Assembly (NCBI RefSeq): GCF_018403685.1
Contig: NZ_BOVK01000022.1
Coordinates: 1 to 64,000, forward strand
Length of the DNA: 64,000 nt
Source: Xylanibacillus composti
GTDB taxonomy: Bacteria > Bacillota > Bacilli > Paenibacillales > K13
Direction: 5' to 3'
The notes under the pieces are model-generated. The model was not told the origin of the DNA. It saw only the letters and a program-made list of their open reading frames with translations, and ran no database searches. Positions 46,854-55,803 of this stretch are shown piece by piece (the stretch's first letter is position 1; each line of letters begins with the position of its first letter). The position numbers and the translations under genes were made by a program.

Positions 46854-46882
46854 TTGACAAAAGCCGGCTTACCCTCTATAGT
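46854..46882 (+). promoter_or_regulatory. Sigma-A promoter of ilvA
   Basis: TTGACA (46854-46859), 17 bases, TATAGT (46877-46882). The transcript would have a leader of about 120 bases before the ilvA start; I see no T-box or leucine/isoleucine-rich leader peptide in it. Confidence 0.75.
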
Positions 46883-47011
46883 GGCTCCATATTCCATGAA
46901 ACGGATACACTAGACAGAAACAGCATGGCGGAGGAAGGGCGCTTCCCGGACGGCCGGAAACGACGCGGGGGTGTGCGCTCGGGATGCTATGTCGGTAAGG
47001 AGCGGGTGAAG

Positions 47012-48259
47012 TTGGCATTGATTCAGGTTGAAGACATTCTGCAGGCGGACCGCCTGCTGCAGAAGGCGGTAGATCGGACGCCGCTGCTGCGCAACGAAGG
47101 GTTGTCGCAAAAGTATGGCTGCCAGATGTTCCTGAAGCGGGAGGATTTGCAGGTGGTGCGGTCCTTCAAGATTCGCGGCGCCTATCACTTTATGCAGACG
47201 CTGACAGAGAAGGAGCTGGCCAACGGGGTGGTGTGCGCCAGTGCTGGCAATCATGCACAGGGCGTGGCTTATGCTTGCAAGGATATGGACGTGAAGGGCA
47301 CGATCTTCATGCCGGCGACAACGCCGCGCCAAAAGGTGAATCAGGTACGCTTCTTCGGCGGGGAAGCAGTTGAGGTGCAGCTTGTGGGCGATACGTTCGA
47401 CGATTCGTACCGGGAAGCGACGTCTTATGCCGAGCAGCAGGGCAAGGTGTTCATCCACCCGTTCGATGACGAGCGGACCATTATCGGGCAAGGAACGGTA
47501 GGACTGGAAATTCTGAATCAGATGAAGGAGCCGCTCGATGTGCTGATTCTGGCTGTAGGCGGCGGCGGCTTGGCGGCGGGTGTCGGCTCGTATGTGAAGC
47601 GGATTAGCCCGCATACCCGCATTATTGGCGTGGAGCCGGAAGGAGCGCCGGCTATGCGGCGTTCTCTGGACTCGGGGGAGCGTGTTGTGCTGGAGTCCAT
47701 CGACAAGTTCGTAGACGGAGCTGCAGTCAAGCAGGTGGGCGAGCGAACGTTGGATATCTGCCGCGAGGTGCTGGACGATGTCTTGACAGTGCCTGAGGGC
47801 AAGGTGTGCACGGCGATCCTGGATATGTACAATCTGAATGCCATTGTCGTCGAGCCGGCCGGAGCCCTTCCTGTGGCTGCGCTGGACTTCTTGCAGGAGG
47901 AAATCCGCGGCAAAAATGTAGTATGCCTCATTAGCGGGGGCAACAATGACATTAGCCGCATGCAGGAAATCAAGGATCGCTCGCTGATTTATGAAGGCCT
48001 GCAGCATTACTTTATTATTAACTTCCCGCAGCGCAGCGGGGCTTTGCGGGAATTTCTCGACAAGGTGCTTGGGCCAGGCGATGACATCACGCGCTTCGAG
48101 TATACGAAGAAGACGAGCAAGGAGAACGGGCCGGCGCTTGTAGGCATCGAGCTGCGCGCCAGGGAGGACTACGAGCCGCTGTTGGCCCGGATGGAGCGCG
48201 AAGGGATTCAGTATTTGGAGCTGAACAAGAACCCGGAGCTGTTCCACTTCTTAATTTGA
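47012..48259 (+). CDS. ilvA: Threonine dehydratase (threonine ammonia-lyase), biosynthetic
   Basis: First step of isoleucine synthesis: threonine to 2-oxobutyrate and ammonia. The 415-residue fold-II PLP enzyme has the lysine K53 in SFKIRGAY, SAGNHAQGVA, the glycine loop AVGGGGLAAG and SGGNND near the C-terminal end of the catalytic part; residues about 325-415 form one ACT-like regulatory domain. Length fits the Bacillus-type enzyme. The frame is open much further upstream, but TTG 47012 lies nine bases after AAGGAG and gives the conserved start. Confidence 0.93.
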   Translation: MALIQVEDILQADRLLQKAVDRTPLLRNEGLSQKYGCQMFLKREDLQVVRSFKIRGAYHFMQTLTEKELANGVVCASAGNHAQGVAYACKDMDVKGTIFMPATTPRQKVNQVRFFGGEAVEVQLVGDTFDDSYREATSYAEQQGKVFIHPFDDERTIIGQGTVGLEILNQMKEPLDVLILAVGGGGLAAGVGSYVKRISPHTRIIGVEPEGAPAMRRSLDSGERVVLESIDKFVDGAAVKQVGERTLDICREVLDDVLTVPEGKVCTAILDMYNLNAIVVEPAGALPVAALDFLQEEIRGKNVVCLISGGNNDISRMQEIKDRSLIYEGLQHYFIINFPQRSGALREFLDKVLGPGDDITRFEYTKKTSKENGPALVGIELRAREDYEPLLARMEREGIQYLELNKNPELFHFLI

Positions 48260-48272
48260 CTCCCTTGTGGAG

Positions 48273-48413
48273 GGAAGACTGCCATGCAACGGGTGGCGGC
48301 AGTCTTCCGTAAGAAACCGAATCCTTCGCCAATCCGCGGCAGAGCGCCGAAAGCACCTTGTGCCGCGGCGGACGTCCTGTTCCGGCAGGACCGCGCGGAG
48401 GATTCGGTTTCTT
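48273..48413. other. Nested inverted repeats, candidate structured RNA or complex terminator
   Basis: Four perfect stems in the 222-base gap between ilvA and a convergent gene: 48273-48283/48298-48308 (11 bp), 48311-48325/48399-48413 (15 bp), and inside the latter 48334-48341/48361-48368 (8 bp) and 48374-48379/48386-48391 (6 bp, loop TTCCGG). The last three make a three-way junction. Only a weak T-tract follows on either strand. Confidence 0.6.
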
Positions 48414-48481
48414 TGTCATGCTCAGACCTTTGCGATCCGGTAAGCGGCAATCTGGCAGGCTGCCGACGAGGAGGCCCGGCG

Positions 48482-49777
48482 TTATCCCGCCGGGTTTTTG
48501 ACGATGGTGAAATTGCTGTCCAGCAGCAGCCAGTTTTGCGGGAACGGCAGGCCGAGCTTCCAGTAGCTGATCCCCCGCAAGCCCAGCTCCTTCATGAGAT
48601 TGAATTTGGCCTGAATGGAGCGGGCATCCTCGAACCAGACCTTGTGGCTTGCCCCCTCGTCATCCACGTAATCGAAATGCGGCGCCTGCGCCTGCCAGTC
48701 ATATTGGATGGCGGCATTCTCGCGGGCGGCCAGCGCTATGGCAGCCTGCGGACTCAGCGCTCTGGCATATTCGCCGCCGGGAACAAAGGGCAAGGTCCAA
48801 TCGTAGCCGTACAGGTTCTGGCCCATCATGATCTTGGAGCCCGGCATTTCGGTAAGGGCGTACTCCAGCACCTGCCGAACGGGTCCGATCGGCGATACCG
48901 GCATTGGCGGTCCGCCGCTGTACCCCCACTCATAAGTCATGATGACGACGAAGTCTACGATTTCGCCATGAGCGCGGTAGTCATGAGCCTCGTACCAGGC
49001 GCCCGCCTGCGTTGCGCTGGTTTTCGGCGCCAAGGCGGTCGAAATCAGATAGCCTTGTTCGTGAATTCGCGCAGCTGCCCTGCGCAAGAAGCGGTTATAT
49101 GCTTCACGGTCAGCCGGACGCAAAAATTCGAGGTCAAAGTGAATATCGCGAAATCCGTAACGCGCGGCCGCGTCCAGAATATTGTCCAGCAGCCGGGTCT
49201 GGACCGCTTCGTCGTTCAGGATAATGCGGCCCAGCTCATCGCTGAACTGCTCGTTTTCCAGGTTGGTGACGACCATCATTAACGTCACGCCATGCTGCTC
49301 GGCAACTGCCGGCAAGGACTCCAGCGGCGGGGGATCGAGCGTGCCATCCCGCTGTATCTGGAAGCTGAACGGAGCCAGATAAGTGAGATATGGCGCGGCT
49401 TCTTGTGCAGCCTGAAGCAGCTCCGGAGAAACACTTTCACCCCGCGGCTCGATATATGCGTTCGCTTCTGTTGGAACCTTCGGCTGAGGGGGGATATACA
49501 GACGCACCCCCACCTGCAGCGGCATATTCAGGTTCAGTTGGTTCACGCTCGCCAGGCGCTGCACTGACAGCCCGAAACGCGCGGCGATTGTGTACAGGCT
49601 ATCCCCTGGCTGCACCCAATAATATTGGCCGTTAATCGGTATGACCAATGCTTGGCCAACTACTAGCTGGCCAGCATTGGGCAATGCGTTGGCGCGCACG
49701 ATCTCCTCGACCGTTGTTCCGTATGCCTGCGCAATGCCCCACAATGACTGTCCTGGTTGAATCACATGAATTTGCAT
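48482..49777 (-). CDS. LysM-GH18 spore-cortex N-acetylglucosaminidase (SleL/YaaH type)
   Basis: A 431-residue spore-associated enzyme. Two LysM domains (about 3-47 and 52-96: IQPGQSLWGIAQAYGTT, VQPGDSLYTIAARFGLS) bind peptidoglycan; a GH18 barrel follows with the catalytic DIHFDLEFL (DxxxDxE-like) motif near residue 217 and MTYEWGYSGGPP. No signal peptide, as usual for SleL/YaaH proteins placed in the spore coat by LysM domains. They break cortex fragments during germination. ATG 49777 follows GGAGGG on the minus strand. Confidence 0.92.
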   Translation of the reverse strand: MQIHVIQPGQSLWGIAQAYGTTVEEIVRANALPNAGQLVVGQALVIPINGQYYWVQPGDSLYTIAARFGLSVQRLASVNQLNLNMPLQVGVRLYIPPQPKVPTEANAYIEPRGESVSPELLQAAQEAAPYLTYLAPFSFQIQRDGTLDPPPLESLPAVAEQHGVTLMMVVTNLENEQFSDELGRIILNDEAVQTRLLDNILDAAARYGFRDIHFDLEFLRPADREAYNRFLRRAAARIHEQGYLISTALAPKTSATQAGAWYEAHDYRAHGEIVDFVVIMTYEWGYSGGPPMPVSPIGPVRQVLEYALTEMPGSKIMMGQNLYGYDWTLPFVPGGEYARALSPQAAIALAARENAAIQYDWQAQAPHFDYVDDEGASHKVWFEDARSIQAKFNLMKELGLRGISYWKLGLPFPQNWLLLDSNFTIVKNPAG

Positions 49778-49997
49778 GAGCTTGTGCCCTCCGATCCAGA
49801 AACTCCCTATCGCTCATATATATTCGCGCAGGTTGGCATTCATACGCCCTTTCCAGCAAAGCCCTTTGTCCACTTCCGGGATGGGTCCATGCTGGAGATC
49901 AGTTTGCGTGTGATTCGGCAGGCGACAAATGTTTTCGTTTAAAGACTCGGGTTTTCGCACACGATAGAAAGGACTTCCAGTGTCGGAGGAAAGTGTC

Positions 49998-50992
49998 ATG
50001 AAGCGAGAGCAATCAGGCCAGAAAGAGCCAGCGGTTTGGCGGGTATTGCAGGAGCAGTTCGGCGGCATGGCCGATTACCGGAGCCAATCCGTGAAGCAGG
50101 ACAACAGCGAGCTTATGCTTGCCTATCTGGAGTCTATTGTGGACAGCAAGCTCATTCCGGAGCGACTCGTCAAGCCGTATTACGAAAACAAGGCAATCTA
50201 TGCCCAGTACTTGGCGGCGCTTGGCCGACCGCTGCAGGATCGGGACGTTCAACAGGCGGCGCAAGCGATGCTCAGCGGGCAAGTGATTTGCTGTCTGGAC
50301 GGCCAGGTGTTCGCCTGCGAGCTGCGGAAGAAGGAGGCTTCTCCTGTCGGGGAAGCCAAGGTAGAAAAGACGGTTCTGGGGCCAAAGGATACGTTAACCG
50401 AGAGCCTGGATTCGAACCTGATTTCATCATCCCGTTAAATGAAATGAGTTCCGCTATTCGGGTGGTGAAGTATGGGTTGATCCTGATGGCCACTTTTTTG
50501 TTTGGGCTGTTGGGCGTCATGATCGGGTTTATCGGCTTGCTTTACTATATGTGCAACCTTCGCTCCTACGGACAGCCGTACTTGAAGCTGTTCACCAAGG
50601 AGAAGCCGCTGCCTGAAGGGAAGCAGGAGCGCTCGAGATCATCATTGTTCTGAACTTTCCTATCATTATGTTCATTATGTTCAAGGGTGTCACGAACACA
50701 TATTTGTCCTGGGACGCCATTCGCGAGGCTGTGACGCATGTAGGCCATATGCCCGGCCTGCTGTCTCTGGCGGCGGCTTCAGGATCGGATCAACCGCACG
50801 TTCAGCGAGCAGCTGGAGCGCATTCTGAAGGAAGCGCAGCAGCAGGGTATGGATCCTGTAGGGTTCGGCTTGCGTTACCGGGCCATGCATGCGGACGAAC
50901 AGGAGTGGGAGGACTGGAAGGCCGCTTATCCCGATGCAGGCATTCGTGCGGACGTGCAGGTCACGCTGGAGGGAAGCGGGCTGATTGACTAG
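49998..50992 (+). pseudogene. Collapsed Ger-type spore germinant-receptor operon
   Basis: Fragments of all ends of a gerA-like operon remain. 49998-50438 encodes a GerA-subunit-like N-terminus (MLAYLESIVDSKLIPERLVKPY, then GPKDTLTESLDSNL) that stops early. 50440-50653, in another frame, encodes a GerA-like C-terminus (two membrane segments, CNLRSYGQPYL). 50783-50992 encodes a GerC-type C-terminus (LERILKEAQQQGMDPVGFG, EWEDWKAAYPDAGIRADVQV). About 250 residues of GerA and almost all of GerB and GerC are missing. The stretch 50654-50782 has an open frame (NFPIIMFIMFKGVTNTYLSW) that I cannot place. Confidence 0.8.
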
Positions 50993-51090
50993 GCGATTTT
51001 ATGGGGCGGATTTCGTGCAACTTTTGCTAGTAGTGGGCGTCTAATTGTGTAATTCAATTATTTCACTAGACAGGAGAGTGAGCAGGAAAA

Positions 51091-51855
51091 ATGACAGCAT
51101 GGAGGAAAGCTGGGCTTGCTGTTGCTGTAGCGGCTTGTTTGCTGGCGGCTTCCCCTTTCATGCAAGGGGGCGAATGGTTGAAATCACGACCGGCAGCAGC
51201 TGCAGATGGAGGAGTCGGGACAGAGCGTACGATTACCGTCACTGGCCAAGGCTCCATGGAGATTGCGCCGGATATCGCGTATGTGCAGCTAGGTATCCAA
51301 ACCCGCGCCGCGACCGCGCAGGCCGCGCAATCGGAGAATGCCGAAGCCTTCCAGGAGCTTGAGAAGGTTCTGTTCGAAACGTACAAGCTTGATCCCAAAG
51401 ATGTGCAGACTACGGGTTTCCACGTCAATCCGGAATTCGACTATTCAGACAAGCAGGGGCCTAAAGTGACCGGTTATGCGGTGACGCACGCGATTCAAGT
51501 ATCTTATCGGGATCTGGAAACGATTGGTCCGCTGCTCGACGCGGCTTCCCGGGCCGGGGTCAACCAGATTAACGGCATACGCTTCGGCACAGAGAAATCC
51601 GAACAATATGAAATCGACGTGCTGGCTAAGGCGATGGCGAATGCGCGTGCGAAGGCCGAGGCAATCGCCAAGACCGAGAATCGCACCGTTCAGCAGGTGC
51701 TTCACGTTTCGCAAGGGCAAGTGAGCATGCCTGACAACGGGCTGTTCCCTGCGCGGAAGATGGTGGAGCTGACGACGGAGCAAGCGGTGTCTACCCCGAT
51801 TTCAGCTGGTCAGCTTACGATCAGCACGACTGTTACGGTACAATATTCGTTTTAA
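51091..51855 (+). CDS. Exported SIMPL-domain (DUF541) protein
   Basis: A 254-residue secreted protein. Signal peptide about 1-38 (hydrophobic core VAVAACLLAA, cleavage near PAAAADG). The body is a SIMPL domain: ITVTGQGSMEIAPDIAYVQLGIQT at the start, then KDVQTTGFHVNPEFDY, and a C-terminal TISTTVTVQYSF strand. Family members form ring-like oligomers on the outer face of the membrane; the role in Gram-positives is unclear. ATG 51091 follows CAGGAGAG. Confidence 0.88.
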   Translation: MTAWRKAGLAVAVAACLLAASPFMQGGEWLKSRPAAAADGGVGTERTITVTGQGSMEIAPDIAYVQLGIQTRAATAQAAQSENAEAFQELEKVLFETYKLDPKDVQTTGFHVNPEFDYSDKQGPKVTGYAVTHAIQVSYRDLETIGPLLDAASRAGVNQINGIRFGTEKSEQYEIDVLAKAMANARAKAEAIAKTENRTVQQVLHVSQGQVSMPDNGLFPARKMVELTTEQAVSTPISAGQLTISTTVTVQYSF

Positions 51856-51930
51856 GCTTTCGTGTGTCTGACGAGAATAAATAGGGAGAATAAAACAAAG
51901 CACTATACGCGAAAAAAGGGGATAGCATGA

Positions 51931-53715
51931 ATGAGCTGGAGTTGGAAGAGGAATATAGCGGCTGTACTGGCAGCCGTTCTGATGATGAGTGCGCTTGGCA
52001 TATTGCCGGCCGCGGCAGCAGGATCGCCTAATAATAGCGTGGGGGGCACTACGGTACAGGTTGCCCTATATCTGGACAGCAAGCAGGCGTTGTTGAATGG
52101 AGAGCCGGTTGATCTGGCATATCCTGCTACCTCGATTGATGGCCGGACTTTCCTGCCCGCCAAGTTTCTGGGCGATTCCTTCGGGTTTCCGGTCATCTGG
52201 CATGAAGCTACGCAAACAATTGAGATGCAGCTTCCCGGCGGAAGTACGGTTTTGCTGGATCAGAAGGCCGGGACTGCTTACTTGAACGGCGCGTTTCTGC
52301 CATGGGATTCGGTGGCCGCAATCAAGGAAGGCACGCTGCTGGTGCAGATGTCCTGGATTTGTGATTTGATCGGTGCTCAGTACAGCTATGACAGCAATAT
52401 CCGCAAGATAGAAGTGACCTTTCTGCGTTTGCCGGGTTCCATCTACAATACGCAAACTGGCAATTCCCTGCCTACTGCCAAGTTCGCGTTCACCAAGCCC
52501 AGCTACCGATTGGGAGAGCCTGTCGAAACCGTGGATCTCAGCTATGATGCTGACGGCGACGGACTCGTCAAGTATGAATGGTCAGGCAAGCAGGCCGCCT
52601 ATTTCCGGCCCGGTGAATATGAAGTTACCCTGCGGGTGACCGATTCCCAAGGGAATGTGAGTCCCCCTTACACCCGCAAGCTGAAAATAGACGATATTCC
52701 TTACTTAACGGAGGAAGAATATCCATTCTATTACGGAAAAATCGGTTCGATCGTTCCGATGAGCGGAGCGCTCCGCAGTTATGTGAGTCGGATGCCTCGT
52801 GTTGACGGGGAGACTCTCCCGGTAGAAGATCGCAAGCTGCTGGTCAGCGACAGCCCGGAGACGATTACGGAGGAAGGCGTCCTGTATCGCGACACGATCC
52901 AGGGCAAAGCGCGCATTTATGCGCATCACCTGAACGGTACGGATGAGCCGATCACGGTCGCTGTCATGCTGACTAATCCCGGCCGTGATCCGGTTACGCT
53001 GAGAGCGACGAACAAAGGCGAGGTATATCCGAACCTGTATGCGCATTTGATTGGCTATCAGGCTGCGGTTGATTTCCTGTTGCGAGACCCGTTCAACAAG
53101 ACGGTGACTGTCCCTCCTGGGGAGACTCGGTTATTTATGCAAATGCCGACGATGTATCCTTATCAGGGTATCAATATGATTTATGATGTCGAGACGGATG
53201 GTCGGCTTCAGGTGAGTGTCGTGGCCTCTCATCGCTCAGACGGCTTGAATGAAGTTGTGCAGCGAGGACGAGAACTGCCTTACAACGGACATGTGCGCGG
53301 CACCTTCGTGCAATCGGATGTCATCAAACGGGTTAACGCGGCGACCATGCGGGAGCCTCACCATATGCTGATTGCCGATGGCACGACCGATCCTTACGTG
53401 CAGGGCTATGATGTGTTCCGGGGCGAGTCGGTCACGAACAAAGGCAACTATGGCGTCACTTACAAGGTGCACATCGACAACCCGGGCGAAATGGCGCTGG
53501 GCATCGTGGCAAGAGGCGGCTTGTTCAAGGGCGTCTTCAAGATTAACGGCAAAATGGTGCTTGCGCCGCAAAGCGGCACGCTGACCGCCTATGACGGTGT
53601 GCTTCTGCTGCACCGCACAACTGGCGAGGAACGCTCGCTTGAAGTGGAATTTATCCCGCCGGCGGGGTCTGCTTTCCCGATCAGTCTCGTTATGTACCCG
53701 CTGCGGAAGGAGTAA
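51931..53715 (+). CDS. Secreted protein with copper-amine-oxidase-N-like stalk domain
   Basis: A 594-residue exported protein. Signal peptide about 1-29 (ending LPAAAA). Residues 40-170 form a copper-amine-oxidase N-terminal-like domain as seen in many Paenibacillus surface proteins (LNGEPVDL, GRTFLPAKFLGDSFGFPVIWHEATQTIEM). Residues 185-255 resemble a PKD/Ig-like module (VDLSYDADGDGLVKYEWSG). The C-terminal 300 residues are strand-rich and unrecognised. No sortase motif, membrane anchor or copper-oxidase catalytic domain. ATG 51931 is used; an ATG at 51927 is in another frame. Confidence 0.82.
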   Translation: MSWSWKRNIAAVLAAVLMMSALGILPAAAAGSPNNSVGGTTVQVALYLDSKQALLNGEPVDLAYPATSIDGRTFLPAKFLGDSFGFPVIWHEATQTIEMQLPGGSTVLLDQKAGTAYLNGAFLPWDSVAAIKEGTLLVQMSWICDLIGAQYSYDSNIRKIEVTFLRLPGSIYNTQTGNSLPTAKFAFTKPSYRLGEPVETVDLSYDADGDGLVKYEWSGKQAAYFRPGEYEVTLRVTDSQGNVSPPYTRKLKIDDIPYLTEEEYPFYYGKIGSIVPMSGALRSYVSRMPRVDGETLPVEDRKLLVSDSPETITEEGVLYRDTIQGKARIYAHHLNGTDEPITVAVMLTNPGRDPVTLRATNKGEVYPNLYAHLIGYQAAVDFLLRDPFNKTVTVPPGETRLFMQMPTMYPYQGINMIYDVETDGRLQVSVVASHRSDGLNEVVQRGRELPYNGHVRGTFVQSDVIKRVNAATMREPHHMLIADGTTDPYVQGYDVFRGESVTNKGNYGVTYKVHIDNPGEMALGIVARGGLFKGVFKINGKMVLAPQSGTLTAYDGVLLLHRTTGEERSLEVEFIPPAGSAFPISLVMYPLRKE

Positions 53716-53810
53716 AGACAGGGCATTATATTCCCTGTTCTCCTTATGTCAAAAAAATCCGGTATCCTTGCTGATCGAATGTGTCAGCAGGGAGCCGGGT
53801 TTCGCATTAT

Positions 53811-53843
53811 AAGGTCAACCAGGTTCTGGTTGGCCTTATTTTT
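53811..53843 (+). terminator. Intrinsic terminator of the stalk-protein gene
   Basis: Perfect 12-bp stem AAGGTCAACCAG (53811-53822) / CTGGTTGGCCTT (53826-53837) and a short T-rich tail. Its sequence resembles the terminator at 18990-19025. Another imperfect stem lies at about 53757-53802. Confidence 0.85.
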
Positions 53844-54752
53844 ATGGGCGTATTACGATGGAGATAGCCGGGAGAACGTGGCGGCTTTAGAGGCAATGAC
53901 CCCGTCAAAAAAAACGGTTCTCCCACTATTGACCATGTTTTTTTATTCGGAGTATGGGCGGCGGGGCTGGTGGGTGTCGGTGGGAGCTGGCGCTAGATTC
54001 CTTGAAGTCAGGTTTCATGGGGGGTGGTGCACGGATAACGGGAATTACTGTTCTTATGGCGCCGTATAACTCATTTTGGCCGATGATTAGCGGAATTTTT
54101 TGGTCGTATCCGCATGGGGATTTGTTTCATTCGGGTATGCGAACGGGGATAGGTCCAAATTTTGGTCTTCATTCATACGATCCATCCGATCCTGCTGTTT
54201 GAAGACCAATTTATTCCGCTATTTCGACACTTGGTTCTACTTGCGGCAGTTTGCAGGAAAGGCGGGGAGAAGCAACCTTTCAACGTAGAGTAGATGTGCA
54301 GGCGGAGGGTGCGAGCGGAGTGTCGATATCAGGCGGTGCAGACGGAGGGTCAGAAGGGATGTGGAGTCGGTGTGTGGTGCTCGGGCAAAATGGCATGAGG
54401 AGGAGGCAATTGATAGAGGGGGACAGCGGAAGATATAAGGGGACGGCGGCGACGGTTCGAGATGCTCAGGCGAATGTGGTGGGGCAAAGCATCAATAGGA
54501 GGAGGTGCAGACGGACGGCATGAAGGGATTGGGCGACGGTGTGTGGTGTTAAGGCGATGTGGTGGGCAACGGCGAGCGGCAAGTAAGAAAGCGGTGAAAG
54601 CAGTCAGGCCTTCCAAAGCAAAAAGGCCGCCCCTGGCCCATATCGCGGCTTCCGGGAGAATCGTTCGATTCTCTCCGTTCAATCCGCCAGACATGAGGTG
54701 CCGATGGGCAGCCTTATCGCGCAGTCTTAGCGTGCTCAGCAGACGTGCCGGC
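53844..54752. repeat. Gene-poor, purine-rich region with degenerate repeats
   Basis: No credible gene in about 900 bases. Within it, 54332-54380 and 54501-54549 are about 80 percent identical (GGNGGTGCAGACGGA... GGTGTGTGGTG), 169 bases apart, and a weaker third relative lies near 54293-54315. Base composition is unusually G-rich on the plus strand. The right end contains GGAGAATCG/CGATTCTCC (near 54653-54675) and a stem with T-tail on the minus strand near 54619-54642, probably the clpP terminator. Confidence 0.55.
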
Positions 54753-55343
54753 TTACGCTTCGCTTGTTTTCGTGATGACCTTGTCGATCAGTCCATAATC
54801 GGCTGCTTCGGCAGCGCTCATGAAGTAATCGCGATCCGTGTCCTTCTCGATGCGCTCCAGCGGCTGGCCGGTACGTTCAGACAGGATCTGATTCAGCTTG
54901 TCGCGCATCTTCAGGATGCGCTTCGCGCGGATCTCGATGTCCGAAGCCTGGCCCTCTGCGCCGCCGAGCGGCTGGTGGATCATAACCTCGCTGTTCGGCA
55001 GGGCAAAGCGCTTGCCCTTGGCGCCGGCTGCGAGCAGGAAGGCCCCCATGGAAGCGGCCATGCCCACACAAATCGTGGAGACGTCCGGCTTAATGAACTG
55101 CATCGTGTCAAAAATCGCCATACCGGCCGTGATCGATCCGCCGGGGCTGTTGATGTACAAGTGAATGTCTTTCTCGGGATCATCCGCAGTCAGAAACAGC
55201 ATTTGCGCAATAATCGCATTGGCCACCTGATCGTTGACAGGTGTGCCGAGCAGAATGATCCGATCCTTGAGCAACCGGGAGTAAATGTCATAGGAACGCT
55301 CTCCGCGGTTGGTTTGTTCGACGACATAAGGCACAAAACTCAT
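54753..55343 (-). CDS. clpP: ATP-dependent Clp protease proteolytic subunit
   Basis: The serine-protease barrel of Clp machines that degrade unfolded and regulatory proteins. At 196 residues it is standard length, with catalytic triad S98 (GMAASMGAF), H123 (MIHQPLGG) and D172 (DTDRDYFM). ATG 55343 follows AAAGGAGG on the minus strand; an in-frame extension to 55379 is not supported. Transcription starts behind a promoter overlapped by a CtsR box, so heat-shock control is expected. Confidence 0.97.
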   Translation of the reverse strand: MSFVPYVVEQTNRGERSYDIYSRLLKDRIILLGTPVNDQVANAIIAQMLFLTADDPEKDIHLYINSPGGSITAGMAIFDTMQFIKPDVSTICVGMAASMGAFLLAAGAKGKRFALPNSEVMIHQPLGGAEGQASDIEIRAKRILKMRDKLNQILSERTGQPLERIEKDTDRDYFMSAAEAADYGLIDKVITKTSEA

Positions 55344-55396
55344 GAGGCTTTCCTCCTTTACCTGTTCCTGTATATTCAAAAGCCTTTACGTATTTT

Positions 55397-55437
55397 ATTA
55401 TACCTGATTTCAATACCAAAGGTCAAGAAAGGTCAAA
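55397..55437 (-). promoter_or_regulatory. clpP promoter with overlapping CtsR operator
   Basis: On the minus strand TTGACC (55426-55421), 18 bases, TATAAT (55402-55397). The plus strand reads GGTCAAG AAA GGTCAAA at 55421-55437, the CtsR heptad direct repeat with one mismatch, overlapping the -35 element. Confidence 0.85.
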
Positions 55438-55512
55438 CTAGAATCAAAAAAAATGCAGTCGTTCTACCGGACTACCAGTGCACCTTCATTGTGGCGGCAA
55501 CATGTAGAGAAA

Positions 55513-55584
55513 CGCGCTCGCGAGGGATCGAACCTCGATCTCAGGCTCCGGAGGCCTGCGTCATATCCATTGGACCACGAGCGC
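55513..55584 (-). tRNA. tRNA-Arg(CCG)
   Basis: A 72-nt tRNA without encoded CCA. Acceptor GCGCTCG/CGAGCGC, D-arm GTGGTCCAATGGATATGAC, anticodon CCG in loop CTCCGGA between CAGGC and GCCTG, T-arm GAGGTTCGATCCCTC. It reads CGG codons. Confidence 0.95.
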
Positions 55585-55659
55585 ATACTAGTTCGTAGAG
55601 GAGACAGCGAAACTAATTATAGGCGATCTCGGGGAAAAAAGCAAGGGGCATTCTGTCGC

Positions 55660-55744
55660 TTGCAATTTGGCAATAAATCCAATAGAATAAAGATTGTCGA
55701 GGGTGGGACGAAAAATGTTGGTCTGGGACATATAATGTCCAGCA
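55660..55744 (+). promoter_or_regulatory. Promoter and CggR operator of the glycolytic operon
   Basis: TTGCAA (55660-55665), 17 bases, TAGAAT (55683-55688) form a promoter. Downstream, TGGGACG...TGTTGGTC (from 55704) and TGGGACATATAATGTCCAGC (55724-55743) match the two-part CggR operator I know from Bacillus gapA (GGGAC...TGTC repeats). CggR represses here until fructose-1,6-bisphosphate accumulates. Confidence 0.85.
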
Positions 55745-55803
55745 GTGACGCGAGCTCCCCGATAAATCTCATGGCGCCATGTTCGGATTGGGGTGGGAGA
55801 AAT

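Noticed and set aside
46883..47011. Attenuator leader peptide upstream of ilvA
   Set aside because: The only short frame with a start (a five-codon MKRIH) has no run of isoleucine, leucine or valine codons, and no alternative terminator pair is visible.
54462..55598. Plus-strand open frame across clpP, its promoter and tRNA-Arg
   Set aside because: It would run through a tRNA gene and antisense to clpP; not compatible with coding.
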